A stretch of 64,000 nt of DNA, taken from Pycnococcus provasolii. Lineage: Eukaryota; Chlorophyta; Pseudoscourfieldiophyceae; Pseudoscourfieldiales; Pycnococcaceae. The notes under the pieces were generated by a model that did not search any database, had not been told where the DNA came from, and was given only the letters and a program-made list of their open reading frames with translations. Each line of letters starts with the position of its first letter. Position 1 is the stretch's first letter. Positions 10,401 to 19,293 of the stretch are shown piece by piece. Location of the stretch: NCBI GenBank assembly GCA_938743325.2, contig OW568884.1, forward strand, positions 434,001 through 498,000. The letters are read 5' to 3'. The position numbers were made by a program, and so were the translations under genes.

Positions 10401-10914
10401 CGGCGACGCCTGCCGAGCGACCTCCCTTAGGCACGGGAGCCAGCGGCACTCCGTACCTGTCGTGAAGCATGCGCCGGCTGTCCGCCGCCTCGGGGTGGAG
10501 GAGCAGTCTTCTGAGGGAGTGGCTGACTGCGTCGTTTTGCGGATGCTGCCTTCCCGCGCCGAATCCAAAACCTGCGTGCGCTCTCGCGTATTCGGACGTC
10601 GTTCCGAGCCGGCCTCCGCCTTTCACCTGCACGCGTCTTCTGCCTCCTCCCCCAGCTCCCCCCGCGGTTGGCGGTGGCGAAGCCTGTTCCTCGATGAGCA
10701 CGCTCGCGAGTTCCTCCGCATTCGTTCGCAGCGCGAGTTCGGCGTCGTGCAGCGCGGCATCGAGTTGTAGCGACGCTTCGAGCGGGTCGACAACTTGACC
10801 CGTATCTTCCGCGGCTCCGAGTTGCGCGCGCACTTGCTTGAGGTCGGAGAGAGCGCGGAGCACGACGTGGCCCAGCTTCTCGCCGAGAGGGAGCGCACCT
10901 CCTGAAGACGCCAT
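7432..10914 (-). CDS. IQCH: IQ domain-containing protein H-like (IQCH), 1160 aa
   Basis: A large single-exon protein resembling animal and protist IQCH, a protein known from flagellated lineages and sperm. The first 400 residues are Ala/Pro-rich and poorly conserved. Two IQ-like calmodulin-binding segments (AAQIQARQRG, AARHVQARWR) lie at about residues 475-520. They are followed by RRVEVHVPSF and a long C-terminal region with an ATP-grasp-like look (LVPWHADVDDIW, WLLKLDACLSGHGLAYVD, VSVEFVAL). IQCH is thought to act in flagellum or sperm function, so the gene suggests this alga keeps, or recently had, a flagellate stage. The assignment rests on the IQ-plus-C-terminal architecture; no alignment was possible. 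Confidence 0.7.
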   Translation of the reverse strand: MASSGGALPLGEKLGHVVLRALSDLKQVRAQLGAAEDTGQVVDPLEASLQLDAALHDAELALRTNAEELASVLIEEQASPPPTAGGAGGGGRRRVQVKGGGRLGTTSEYARAHAGFGFGAGRQHPQNDAVSHSLRRLLLHPEAADSRRMLHDRYGVPLAPVPKGGRSAGVAVTFRPQPQGPVATAKTTKPVAVPSHELRHDPEHEPPPLDADLADLGALELAQRGLLPYGGTAIEDFLRAARVDGELFRTRRAAIHNGYMAAAAASASTRDWDEDAGGRTEKWSFPLTHVKFDTKTPALNPAEAAATAGPVAKPPPRALMSTPPVDRWAWPEKPPSLDDEQAAVAPAPAPAAPTQSAFHKLMDQHSLHEFLIRRGKVLSSTPEYESFRRAYVHIWTDFLVPLVQRLADVCFDSAVPLAVVDGKSLADLALYIRDQTAANIPREPSLDELLACVTNATQVRALVSTSEHRKELMAEQEARERAAAQIQARQRGVTTRRFYRELQLKDAAARHVQARWRLFMLRNRALQAMSAMRNARARHFVELQNNLHENWEKLASGETRRVEVHVPSFSTAASREFEAGDLHAKQNAQIGRLARCTDPNVEVIYVSPCELGDAVEGYMHKLLEFGSEDELYTTGSGAVNLPEDGAHVRYRVVVPENRHRMPAHASLSSVLLSSPRALKRIMTFIGDKPAVLVPWHADVDDIWLSTMLNIPVLGPHPLAASVLHQKSVARHLFSTAGAMTAPGVALSPLDEREWWPASDSERATDDPTPAPTDGDSAPSTSASAVRQLSDRAQLGYVLADLMVRFPHTPRWLLKLDACLSGHGLAYVDLSKLPEKAQAVILALQRAAAPQEQALGRAVDVLAPLISGSLDAATEVVSASRHGKLSGYLASLARVGGVIEAVPNDVMGSPVANVFVHPGSGRVDLLSTCEQIFCPSYSAVGYAFPQQVVPHESVVEASQAIASAAFKAGAVGHVSVEFVALTTMEGKVQLWAVDIKCHMSTAQSHFEMLHHVCRGAVSSAEGDYTVIEDNQGVESVSTRNFVTTDISFHPRLRGANLDRMFSQCRMDGVVFEPSVNAGALFLLPDTFASGCASVLAIGRDVSESLRLTVRALESLEMESRHSLASSSDGSSSEMMAPNTFAPLLATVRYLSTRVSGDTSED

Positions 10915-12068
10915 ACTTACTTACTAAGGTACCCAGAGCTCTACTACAGGCTCAGTACAGGCCAGGCAGTTAAGGCCAAGAGGGCAGGGCGTGCAAGGGC
11001 CGGCCGCACCCCTAGGGTAGGCCACAGGGTTAACCAGGTTGCGTGGAGAAGCAAACTAAAGGTATCGTAGCGCGGTGGGTGGGTGGGCCCCGTCAGTCCC
11101 TCGGGCTGTCGGGCTACCATATGCCTATGGTCGTCTAAATGAGTGCACGCTACATTTATTTACTCCCATTTCTCGACCTGTAGCGTCGACCAGAGACCTT
11201 TAGCAAAGTTTGCCGACCTGTAGCGGCGACCAGTTTTGCTTGAGTGGGTGGCCGTACTGTACACAACGGGATGGGCCCCCTGGCTGCCTGGGGGGCAGGA
11301 TTCCGCTGTCCGGCAACCATTTGGCGACGTTTGGTCGAGGCACACTACTTTTTAGTACCGTACGGTCCCTTGTTTTCGTCCATCGGAGGGGCCCCTCCGA
11401 TGGACGAAAGGGCCCCCTCAACAGTGAGGAGAGGTGGGAGGGATGGGTGGGAGGGTGGCTTTTAGATGCAAGAGGGAGCTCAGCCTGAGGAGGTCTGAAC
11501 TCTGAAGCGCCAAGTTTTGTGTAAGCCAGGGACGTAAACCTGTTTACATGACGTCATGAACCTAAGGCTTAGCATAGTCTAAAGTTAGAACTCTATCGTA
11601 GAGGAGGAGGCTTCGTAGAGGGGATCCTGACCGGCTTCTTCTTGGCCCTTCTTCGCAGTGGGCTTCGCTCACTGCTCTTGCGTGACGGACATATACACCG
11701 GGCCACGTCTTAACACAACCTTAACACACACATACGTACGGTACATGTACTGTGAGCATATGTTATGTACAGTAGCGCGTTCCTATTGGTAACCATATTA
11801 TTGGTGCACGGCGTCCACTGTGCACGTGTTGTATTAAGTCTGCTGTAACGAAAACAAGTCGCAACAACCGGAGACCTCACTACCCTACGCCAACGAAAGC
11901 GCCCTGATATAGTGACATCAAAATCATTTGCGCCATGTATAAAAACGCGCTGCTGAATGGCACCGCTAAATGGGCTGAATGGTGAAAGTGAGTGGTGTGA
12001 ATGAACGACCGTTGGACAAACTAAAGTACACTCCATTACTGAATGAGAGGGATCTCAGATTTATACAT
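10915..12068. other. Long intergenic region with palindrome and short repeats
   Basis: No gene is supported in about 1.15 kb. A perfect 36-bp palindrome lies at 11374-11409. A 20-bp motif cgacctgtagcgkcgaccag is repeated near 11174 and 11215. The rest is G-rich on the left and AT-richer on the right, and presumably holds the IQCH promoter and the 3' region of the oxygenase gene. Confidence 0.5.
11374..11409. repeat. Perfect 36-bp palindrome
   Basis: Each 18-nt arm (tttcgtccatcggagggg) is followed immediately by its exact reverse complement, with no spacer. It can extrude as a cruciform or form an RNA hairpin if transcribed. No ORF or known element surrounds it. Confidence 0.95.
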
Positions 12069-13130
12069 TCACGACTTATCGTCGAGCCACATCAGGCCGA
12101 GGCGCGACAACAAGTAGTGCCCGGCACTGCGGTACTCTCCGGAGCTCTTCCGCTCGACGGAGTCGCCAGCGTGCTCGTCAGGAATGTCCATACTCGCTTC
12201 GAAGTCAGGATTCATGAATACAACCAGACTGTGTCGAGCGTGTGAACCGTTCGTGACGCGGTGCAACGTGCTCTTCAGCTTCACACTCGCCTTTTCGGAC
12301 CAGTACGCGGCCATATCGCCAAGGTTCACGAGAAGGTGTCCCGGTTTCGAGGGTGCGCACACCCACTCGCCGCCGGTGAACACGTCGAGACCCTGAGAAT
12401 CTTGCGCCAGCAAAGTTAAAAAGCCACAGTCGGTGTGCGGACCGCATCCAAGCCACTTATCTTCGCTATTCGTTGCCACTTCGTGCAGAGCCTGATATCT
12501 GAGCATCACCATCTGCGCAACAGGTTCGCGTAGACGTTCCAAGAAGTAGTTTTCGGGCAAGTCGATCGCCATGGCGAGTCCGCGCGCGACTGCTCTTGCT
12601 GATTTTCTCACCGCCTCGAAGTACGGCTCTATGGCTGACTTCAGCTCGTCGTTCTCCTCGGGCCACTGGTTCGCGCCGTGCATGGGCGACGATCCGTGCT
12701 GTTCCGTCATTCCGATGACGAACGACTCTTTGGCGTCGCGATACCCTTCTGTGCGTTTGCAGTTGTGCTTTCCGTCTTCGATGGCGTTGTACCCTCTGTA
12801 AAGCGGCGACTGAGTCGCGTCCAGGCGCCTTTTTTCTTCTGTAGGCTGTGCGAAGAACTTTTTGATTGCGTCGAAAGCGTTTTGCATGACTGCATCAGAG
12901 ACGCCGTGGTCCTTGATGTAGAAGAATCCGACGGTAAGACACGCGTGTCTGATGGATGCGACAGCTTCATAAAGTAAGTTAGTTGACGACGACGACGACG
13001 ACTCTGAAGAGGCGTCAACGTCCATCTCCAAGGACCCAGGGTCAAGGAGACTATGCAGAGAAACGGTAGGTATCTCTGCAAAACCTGTGAGAGCCTGACC
13101 AGACATAGGATTCTTCATCTCCATGGCCAA
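12069..13130 (-). CDS. 2-oxoglutarate/Fe(II)-dependent oxygenase, isopenicillin-N-synthase-like
   Basis: A 353-aa member of the plant-type DOXC/IPNS-like family. The N-terminal half is the DIOX_N region (IRHACLTVGFFYIKDHGV). The C-terminal jelly roll has the iron triad HTDCGFLTLL (HxD) and a distal His in STLHRVTNG, plus the 2-oxoglutarate-binding RxS in ARHSLVVF. A Ser-rich insert follows the first 35 residues. The family hydroxylates or desaturates small molecules; sequence alone does not give the substrate. The first ATG is used, though an in-frame ATG two codons later is equally plausible. Confidence 0.9.
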   Translation of the reverse strand: MAMEMKNPMSGQALTGFAEIPTVSLHSLLDPGSLEMDVDASSESSSSSSTNLLYEAVASIRHACLTVGFFYIKDHGVSDAVMQNAFDAIKKFFAQPTEEKRRLDATQSPLYRGYNAIEDGKHNCKRTEGYRDAKESFVIGMTEQHGSSPMHGANQWPEENDELKSAIEPYFEAVRKSARAVARGLAMAIDLPENYFLERLREPVAQMVMLRYQALHEVATNSEDKWLGCGPHTDCGFLTLLAQDSQGLDVFTGGEWVCAPSKPGHLLVNLGDMAAYWSEKASVKLKSTLHRVTNGSHARHSLVVFMNPDFEASMDIPDEHAGDSVERKSSGEYRSAGHYLLSRLGLMWLDDKS

Positions 13131-13351
13131 GTGAAGTTATTGAGGAGCTTATCGATCGACGTTGATGTGAATTGTGATGTGAATTGTGATGTGATGGGAA
13201 CTTATTTCCCCGACCTACCAACCCCCTATAATCATTTTTTTTCTAAAATAAAATCTTTTTTTTTTTTTCGTTTGGAAAAAATCCTGTGGTGGAGATCACA
13301 CCCCCTCCCCTAAAACTTTATCCAGATCACACCTCCATAAGTGTTCTCTCC

Positions 13352-13469
13352 ATGAACATGTCCGTGCCTGTTCGTACTACGTTTAAGATGCGTCCGTATG
13401 TTTATGGGGGTCATGTTGGTTCATCCCTACCACACATTCATGCACATGCGCGATTCTCCATGGTCTCTT

Positions 13470-13501
<32 letters not shown>

Positions 13502-14848
13502 CGGTGCAGTGCTCATCGCATGACTTCCACGTCCCACGGTCATTTGCAGGCGACGTCACGCCTCGACGGTGTCACAAACGATTTCACGAGTGATGATGAT
13601 GGTGGTGATTTCAGTCCTAACCATGATGAAGACGGCCTTGGAAGCGTACTTCCTCGGCGCTCATTAGTTCTGCAAATCGCGTCAATCACGTCGGCGCTCG
13701 CTGCTGCACCGTTAGCCGCCGCGCAGGCGGCGGAAGATCGGACATTCTTCGCGTGCTGGCCGCCGTTCTACGACCCCATCTGCGGAATCGGAACGAGAAC
13801 GACCGTGCGCAACGAACTCGTTCCCAACAAGATATGGGACTTCACACAGGCGCAGACCATCGGGCCCATCAGCGCAACCATACGCAGTGTCGCGGTGAAA
13901 CTCAACGACGGATCCGTATGGCTGCAGAACCCAGTCGCGCCTACCGAGGAATTTTTCAAACTTCTTGACGAAATAGGACCCGTGAAGCACATCGTCATCT
14001 CCACATATGCGATCGAACACAAGGCATACGCAGCCGACGTGCACAAGAAATATCCAAGCGCTAAGGTGTACGTCACGCCCAAGCAGAAAACCGTGCCGCT
14101 CGACTTGCCCTTACCTCTGCTTGGAATTCCTGTCGACGGCATCTTAGACGAAGGCGAAACCTTGGTTGACGGAACCAAGGCACCATGGGCGAATGAACTC
14201 GACTGCGCGATCCTAGCGTATGATAACAAGGAAGCTGGCGCTGTGCCAATAGTTGAGGCAGCATTCTTTCACAAACAAAGCAAGTCTCTGATCGTCACAG
14301 ATGCTGTCGAGCGAATTCAGCGCCAACCACCTACGGATATCGTTAGGACGGATCTGCTGCTGGGACTCGCACCCGATATCCCCGGCGGACCGCCTGCGGA
14401 GAACACGCCTGAGAACCGCTTACGCGGTTGGGCAAAAATGTGCCTGCTCGTACAATTCTTCCAGCCATCGAAATCAAGTCCGAGTAAGGAAGGGTCTACA
14501 TTCGAATTGGAGTGGCGCGATGGCTATCTCGAGGACTTTGACAATCTTGCTGAGACAACATTTGTCGCACCAATCGTGAGATATCTCGTCTACTCGAAAA
14601 ACCCTTCCGCCGTGATTGATTGGGTGGATCGCATCACAACGCGGTACGACTTTGAGCAGGTGATTCCCGCGCACTACACGGCGCCCATTCCAATCAACCG
14701 CGAAGAGTTCAGTCGGTGCTTCGATTTTCTTCGTGAGGGTAAGACGCCACCACCACTTCCTGATGCGGATACTAAGTTGCTCCGCGACGGCAACGAGTTC
14801 CTCTCTAAAAACGGACAGCCAGATCTCCCGCTCGCTCGTTCGGCGTAA
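13352..14848 (+). CDS. DUF4336 protein, chloroplast thylakoid-lumen targeted
   Basis: A 498-aa protein of the DUF4336 family found in plants, algae and cyanobacteria, with a metallo-beta-lactamase-like layout but no confirmed activity. The N terminus is bipartite. A Ser/Ala/His-rich transit peptide is followed by a twin-arginine-type lumen signal (RRSLVLQIAS, a hydrophobic core, then AAAQAAED), suggesting Tat-dependent import and cleavage near residue 145. The mature domain begins TFFACWPPFYDPICGIG and contains VWLQNPVAPTEEF, a family hallmark. I use the first ATG in frame. The function in plastids is unknown. Confidence 0.85.
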
Positions 14849-14965
14849 AGCGCATCACTTGGTGTTACGATTGTTTGATTTTTTTCTTTGTGTCAATTCT
14901 GTGACTACCGTATAATTCATACAAGGGGGTCACATCATATAACGAGGATTTATTTACACAGTGAA

Positions 14966-16234
14966 CTACGACGCGACAAGCTCAGGCGCGTATTCTCTCA
15001 AGAGGCGCTGCGGATCATCCTCTTCTTCCAGCTCAGGCATCGGATAGCGGAGCACTGCCGCGACACCGCTCAGTTGCGCCAGCTGCTTGCCAGACTCGTG
15101 GCACGAGGAAAAGACGAGCGCCGCACCACCCGCCGCCTCGACGTCCGACACGGCACGGCTCCACCGCATTCGCGCGGCAATTCCCGCCTTGGCAGGACGC
15201 ACAACCTCGTCGAGAACGAGGAGTATTTCTACCGCGCCCGCCTCCACCGCCGCGAGCACGTGCCCAGGCCCGTAGAAAGCGCGTTCCGGGTTGTGCGACA
15301 GACATCGCTGAAACTTGGCCATAGCGGCAACATCCTGTGCCGCTTTCGTATCCGCGACACGCGGGGCCACGACGGGATCCTCGAGCAGGTCGCTGACGCA
15401 TCTCATGGCAACGCTGCTGGCGGTGGCAAGGATGCGGCGCGAGCGCAAGCACGTGACGAGTGGTGCTGGGAGCGCACCTCCTGCGGTACTGTCTTGACAT
15501 GCCGCGTCAAGCGCGGACGACACAGCCTCCTTGTGAAATCCTGGACCGGCAATCACGAGGCACCGTATGTCACTCCATCGCTCTGGCGGATCAAGCGCGC
15601 GCGCGAGTGATTCCACGCACCTTTCGTAGAACTTTGCCACCGCTCGCTCGTGTCCCGCCAAAGCACCCGCGCCTCGCTTGCGAGGCAGCGCAACCTCAAT
15701 GCGGCTTCGGCACGTGCTGACTGCGCCGCCGACGAGCGCGACGAGTGCCGTTCCCTCGCCGACAAGCAGCACGGCAACATCTGCATTTTTCGTCGGGTCG
15801 CACGCCTCCTCGAGTCGCCGCAGAAGAAGTGGGTCCCACTCATTCTTTTCGATGCGAAACTTGCGCTTCAGCTCCAGTTCAAGCGTGTGATACGAGCCAA
15901 CGCGCACGTGCTCGTTTTCTGCGCACACTTTTCCTCTGCACCTCATCTCGAGTGCATCCGGGTCAAACTCCGTCGCCTCAACTTTGACGCTGAGTGGGAG
16001 TGTGACGCGTTCCGTCGCCGTCGACTTTGCTCTCCCTGCTCCGTCCTGTCCACTCGATTTTCCGTTGTCCTTTTTGACGTTGCGCACGGTGAGTGTTCGC
16101 AGAACGTCCCCCGGCGCGACGAGCTGGTACACCTGCCACATATCCTCCGGCACGTCCGCGACGAGCTCGACCCACCCCCCTACGGGCACGCCGTCTGCGC
16201 GTGCTTGTTCGATATCCTTTTTGACGAGCTTCAT
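14966..16234 (-). CDS. PELO: Pelota / Dom34, ribosome-rescue factor
   Basis: A 422-aa eRF1 paralogue that, with Hbs1, splits stalled ribosomes during no-go and non-stop decay. The start is fixed by the family N terminus MKLVKKDIE; the frame extends two codons further but without ATG. Domain 1 is Sm-like (EDMWQVYQLVAPGD, LRTLTVRNV), and domains 2 and 3 are eRF1-like. As expected for Pelota, the GGQ motif of true release factors is absent. A TGTAA signal lies just past the stop (ttaca at 14954-14958). Length and domain order fit the family. Confidence 0.93.
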   Translation of the reverse strand: MKLVKKDIEQARADGVPVGGWVELVADVPEDMWQVYQLVAPGDVLRTLTVRNVKKDNGKSSGQDGAGRAKSTATERVTLPLSVKVEATEFDPDALEMRCRGKVCAENEHVRVGSYHTLELELKRKFRIEKNEWDPLLLRRLEEACDPTKNADVAVLLVGEGTALVALVGGAVSTCRSRIEVALPRKRGAGALAGHERAVAKFYERCVESLARALDPPERWSDIRCLVIAGPGFHKEAVSSALDAACQDSTAGGALPAPLVTCLRSRRILATASSVAMRCVSDLLEDPVVAPRVADTKAAQDVAAMAKFQRCLSHNPERAFYGPGHVLAAVEAGAVEILLVLDEVVRPAKAGIAARMRWSRAVSDVEAAGGAALVFSSCHESGKQLAQLSGVAAVLRYPMPELEEEDDPQRLLREYAPELVAS

Positions 16235-16337
16235 AGGCAACAGTTGTATTTTTCGCCGCTAAGTAGGGTACCTTGTTATGCTGTTTGTTTGTTCGTTCGT
16301 TCGTTCGTTCGTTCGTTTGTTTGTTTTATTGATTGAT

Positions 16338-16649
16338 TTATTTGGTAAACGTCGTCGCCGAGACGTCTCTGGTGAGCAGAGGTCGTGAGACGTATAAGGC
16401 AGCTGCCGCTAAAAGGAGAAGGATTCCAATCAAAGCCGACGCAAAGAAGATATCGGTACGCGTCAGATGTCCCCTAGTAGGTGCGACACGACCACGACCA
16501 CGACCACCTAATAACCCTGATTGTTTCTTTTCAATTTTTTTCTCACGAACGAACTGCGCGTGTTTTTCACGCTTGCCGTGAGCACGTCGAGCCTCTGACG
16601 CACGACTTAGCTTGACAGGCGCACGACCGGACGCATCCGACTTGCCCAT
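16338..16649 (-). CDS. Small basic single-pass membrane protein, 103 aa, unknown
   Basis: From the ATG at 16647-16649 the protein starts MGKSDASGR and has a strongly basic, helical N-terminal half rich in Lys, Arg and Gln. It then has one clear membrane segment (FFASALIGILLLLAAAALYV) near residues 70-90 and a short tail. This looks like a small ER or organelle tail-anchored protein, loosely recalling TRIQK-type proteins, but I cannot confirm homology. The stop is at 16338-16340, downstream of a Pelota start on the same strand. It may be a real short gene; the composition and the membrane segment are the only evidence. Confidence 0.5.
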   Translation of the reverse strand: MGKSDASGRAPVKLSRASEARRAHGKREKHAQFVREKKIEKKQSGLLGGRGRGRVAPTRGHLTRTDIFFASALIGILLLLAAAALYVSRPLLTRDVSATTFTK

Positions 16650-17670
16650 GCAACGTTCAAAAGGAGAGCCCACGTACTATTTTAAAAAGTGAAAGTGTTG
16701 TTAGACAAAAGATGCTCCGAGGACGCGTACAACAAGGCTGAGCTGTACCACACGCTCTAAGAGGACTGACTGCTACTCTTACGAGCTTCGCGACGACGAC
16801 CCTAGCTAGAGCCTCAGCGTTTTCGGAGCAAAGGGTCGAGATGAAATCGAAATGGCGATCCGATCCGATCCGTGTCAGCGTTGGTTTGGAAACAAACCCC
16901 GAAACAAGAAATAAGAAAAGAAGGGGGGATTTGATTTAGGGGTTGGATTTAGAGTAGTTCGGGGTTACCCTGGCTTGGGGCAAGCTAACCTTAAGGTTAG
17001 GTGGGCAAGCTTGCCTGGCCTACAAGGTGGGGAAGAATGCCTATTACCCGGCGGCCCGGCCGGTTTTTTATACCTTTCTAGTTGGTAAGACGTCGAGTAT
17101 GTAATAAGGTGATCAAGAATCCACTACCCGGCCGGTGGTTCTAAGACGTCGAGTATGTAATAAGGTGATCAAGAATCCACTACCCGGCCGGTGGTGCTAA
17201 GACGTCGAGTATGTAATAAGGTGATCAAGAATCCACTACCCGGCCGGTGGTTCTAAGACGTCGAGTATGTAATAAGGTGATCAAGAATCCACTACCCGGC
17301 CGGTGGTTCTAAGACGTCGAGTAATAAGGTGGTCAAGAATGTACTACCCGTCTTACCCGGCCGGTGGTTCTAAGACGTCGAGTAATAAGGTGGTCAAGAA
17401 TCCTACCCGGCCGGTGGTTCTAAGACGTCGAGTATGTAATAAGGTGGTCAAGAATACCTGTCAAGAATACTTGTGAATACGACGGGTCCCGAACGCGAAC
17501 CTGCAAGAAACATCCTGGCAAGCTGGGGAGTCTTTCCCAGGCTCACCGGAGGATTTTAGGACGGCTGACGACAACACATACACGCATTCCCATTGAGCGG
17601 CCTCATTGAGCGCCGGCAAGTGTCATCGTTCGTGTGCGTGTGTGTGTCAGAGTCCGTCCATTGTCATCTG
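16650..17670. other. Intergenic region with tandem array
   Basis: About 1 kb without a supported gene. It starts with unremarkable sequence containing a G-rich tract near 16920-17000, then the 56-bp tandem array at 17087-17459, then 200 bp leading into the LPMO-like gene. Confidence 0.6.
17087..17459 (+). repeat. 56-bp tandem repeat array, about 6.6 copies
   Basis: Units begin aagacgtcgagtatgtaata at 17087, 17143, 17199, 17255, 17311, 17372 and 17422. The first four periods are exactly 56 bp. The fifth unit is 61 bp and the sixth 50 bp because of small indels. Every unit carries an AatII-type palindrome (gacgtc) and the palindromic core ccggccgg. The left copies are nearly identical and the right ones degenerate. 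No ORF runs through it. Confidence 0.95.
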
Positions 17671-19293
17671 ATGTCATCAATGTTGTCTGTGGTGTTGATG
17701 GCATCAAGCTTACGTTCCGTCGTCGTCGTCGGCGTCGGCGTCGTCGTACTCTGTTTGTGCTGTGGACCACTTGGCGCTTATGGCCACGGCGCGATGCTCA
17801 CTCCAACGCCGCGCCAACCCGAGCCGCTGTACTGGTACCAGGTGGGGTGCATGACAGGATGCAAGTGCTCCGGAGGAGGGAAGGAACAGTACCCAACGGC
17901 AGAAAGCCTCGGATGCACGAACCCGACGGAGCCGACGCTCAAGCCGGCCGACCGAACGTGGAACGTCGTCGCCGAGTCGCCGCGAGGGGACTGGAACAAA
18001 TACGCACCGTGGCGCGCTCCTGGCACAGCCATCCCGCTCGACTCGTGCGGAATTGCGTCCGGGTTTCTCCCCACCGCGGCAGTGCAATTCCCTCACCAAT
18101 TCAAGACGTCGTACAACGTCACGCAGGGCGAACTAGGCAGCAAGCTCCCCAAGGGTAACGTCACTGAGTGGGAGGCTGGCGCAGTCGTCGAGGCTTCCTT
18201 CACGCTCATCGTCAACCACGGGGGCGGGTACCAATACCGGGTGTGCCCCGCAGGCAACGCCGTCAACGAGAACTGCTTCGCGGCAAACGTGCTCCCCTTC
18301 GCGGACAACAAGCACACAGTGCACTTCAAATCTGGGAAACCCGTCGAGATTAACGCCCTCGACGTCTCCGAGGGCGTCGCGCCCGCAGGCTCCACGTGGA
18401 GGCGCCTCCCCATCCCCGCCTGCAACTGCGACATTGGAGAGGGCTGCCAAGTTCGCTCGAAGGACGCGGACGCTGCCGACGGCAAGACGGGCCAGGTTTC
18501 ATACGTCGCGTACAACCAGGGCAAAGGTGTTGGGCATTGCGCGACGGGGCTGCAGTTTGAAGCCGAGCACCTCAGCAAAGTGTGGCCCGAGGGATACGGC
18601 TATTACACGGCACGTCTCGGTCGTCCCAAGTACGACTACGGATACAATAAAGTGAGCACGGAAACGAAACCCGCTGAAACTGGCAAGGACGACGGCAAGG
18701 ACCGCCCGTGCGATGCCTCGACCCAAGACGCGTGCGAGGGCATTGCAGGTTGCGAGTGGTACGCTCCGAAGAACATGTGTTACCTACCTAGCCCTGCGCA
18801 AAAGTGCCCGAATATGGAGAGCGAGGACACGTGCATCAAACAAAATGGCTGCGCGTGGGCTGCTAACAAGAAGGTCTGCTATTCGAGTGGCAGTATGGGC
18901 AAGGAGACCGGCAGCATGGACAAGGAGACCGGCAGCATGGGCAAGGAGACCGGCAGCATGGGCAAGGAGACCGGCAAAACGGCGCCGACGGACTTCAGCG
19001 GAACCAAGGGCGCTGCCGATTCCGAAGGAGAATCCTTCGACTGGTGGATCGTTGACAAGCTGAAGGCGCCGACGGAACCCGGGGAGTATATCCTGCAGTG
19101 GCGTTGGGATAACGAGCAGACTCCTCAGATATGGACAACGTGCGCGGACATCAAGGTGGTGGCGCCCGCGTCGCGGTCTGCCGAGACGCCGCCGCAGTCC
19201 ACTCCTAAAGCGCCATCGTCGGGCGCGCGGCTGGCCGGCGTGTCGTCGATGGCGCTGACGACCGCCTTTGCGATAATGGCTGCGCTCGTCTGA
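17671..19293 (+). CDS. Secreted LPMO-like copper oxidase with Cys-rich insert, GPI-type tail
   Basis: A 540-aa secretory protein. A hydrophobic signal peptide (residues 1-38) ends AYG, so cleavage would expose His39 in HGAMLTPTPRQ. That is the N-terminal histidine expected of the copper-binding histidine brace of lytic polysaccharide monooxygenases. A second candidate ligand is His183 in VNHGGGYQYR. The last catalytic strand appears as YILQWRWDNEQ and IWTTCADI near residues 470-495. Between these lie two Cys-rich modules (each ending in a GCxW motif) and a four-copy GSMGKET repeat, so the catalytic domain looks interrupted. The C terminus is hydrophobic, as for a GPI anchor. The family is likely; the substrate (cellulose, chitin or own wall) is unknown. 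Confidence 0.75.
   Translation: MSSMLSVVLMASSLRSVVVVGVGVVVLCLCCGPLGAYGHGAMLTPTPRQPEPLYWYQVGCMTGCKCSGGGKEQYPTAESLGCTNPTEPTLKPADRTWNVVAESPRGDWNKYAPWRAPGTAIPLDSCGIASGFLPTAAVQFPHQFKTSYNVTQGELGSKLPKGNVTEWEAGAVVEASFTLIVNHGGGYQYRVCPAGNAVNENCFAANVLPFADNKHTVHFKSGKPVEINALDVSEGVAPAGSTWRRLPIPACNCDIGEGCQVRSKDADAADGKTGQVSYVAYNQGKGVGHCATGLQFEAEHLSKVWPEGYGYYTARLGRPKYDYGYNKVSTETKPAETGKDDGKDRPCDASTQDACEGIAGCEWYAPKNMCYLPSPAQKCPNMESEDTCIKQNGCAWAANKKVCYSSGSMGKETGSMDKETGSMGKETGSMGKETGKTAPTDFSGTKGAADSEGESFDWWIVDKLKAPTEPGEYILQWRWDNEQTPQIWTTCADIKVVAPASRSAETPPQSTPKAPSSGARLAGVSSMALTTAFAIMAALV
18889..18972 (+). repeat. 21-bp coding repeat (GSMGKET x4)
   Basis: Four 21-bp units encode GSMGKET, GSMDKET, GSMGKET and GSMGKET within the LPMO-like gene. 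They form a short flexible linker between the Cys-rich modules and the final strand of the enzyme domain. Confidence 0.95.

Noticed and set aside
17087-17459. CRISPR array
   Set aside because: Units are contiguous without unique spacers, and this is a eukaryotic nuclear genome.
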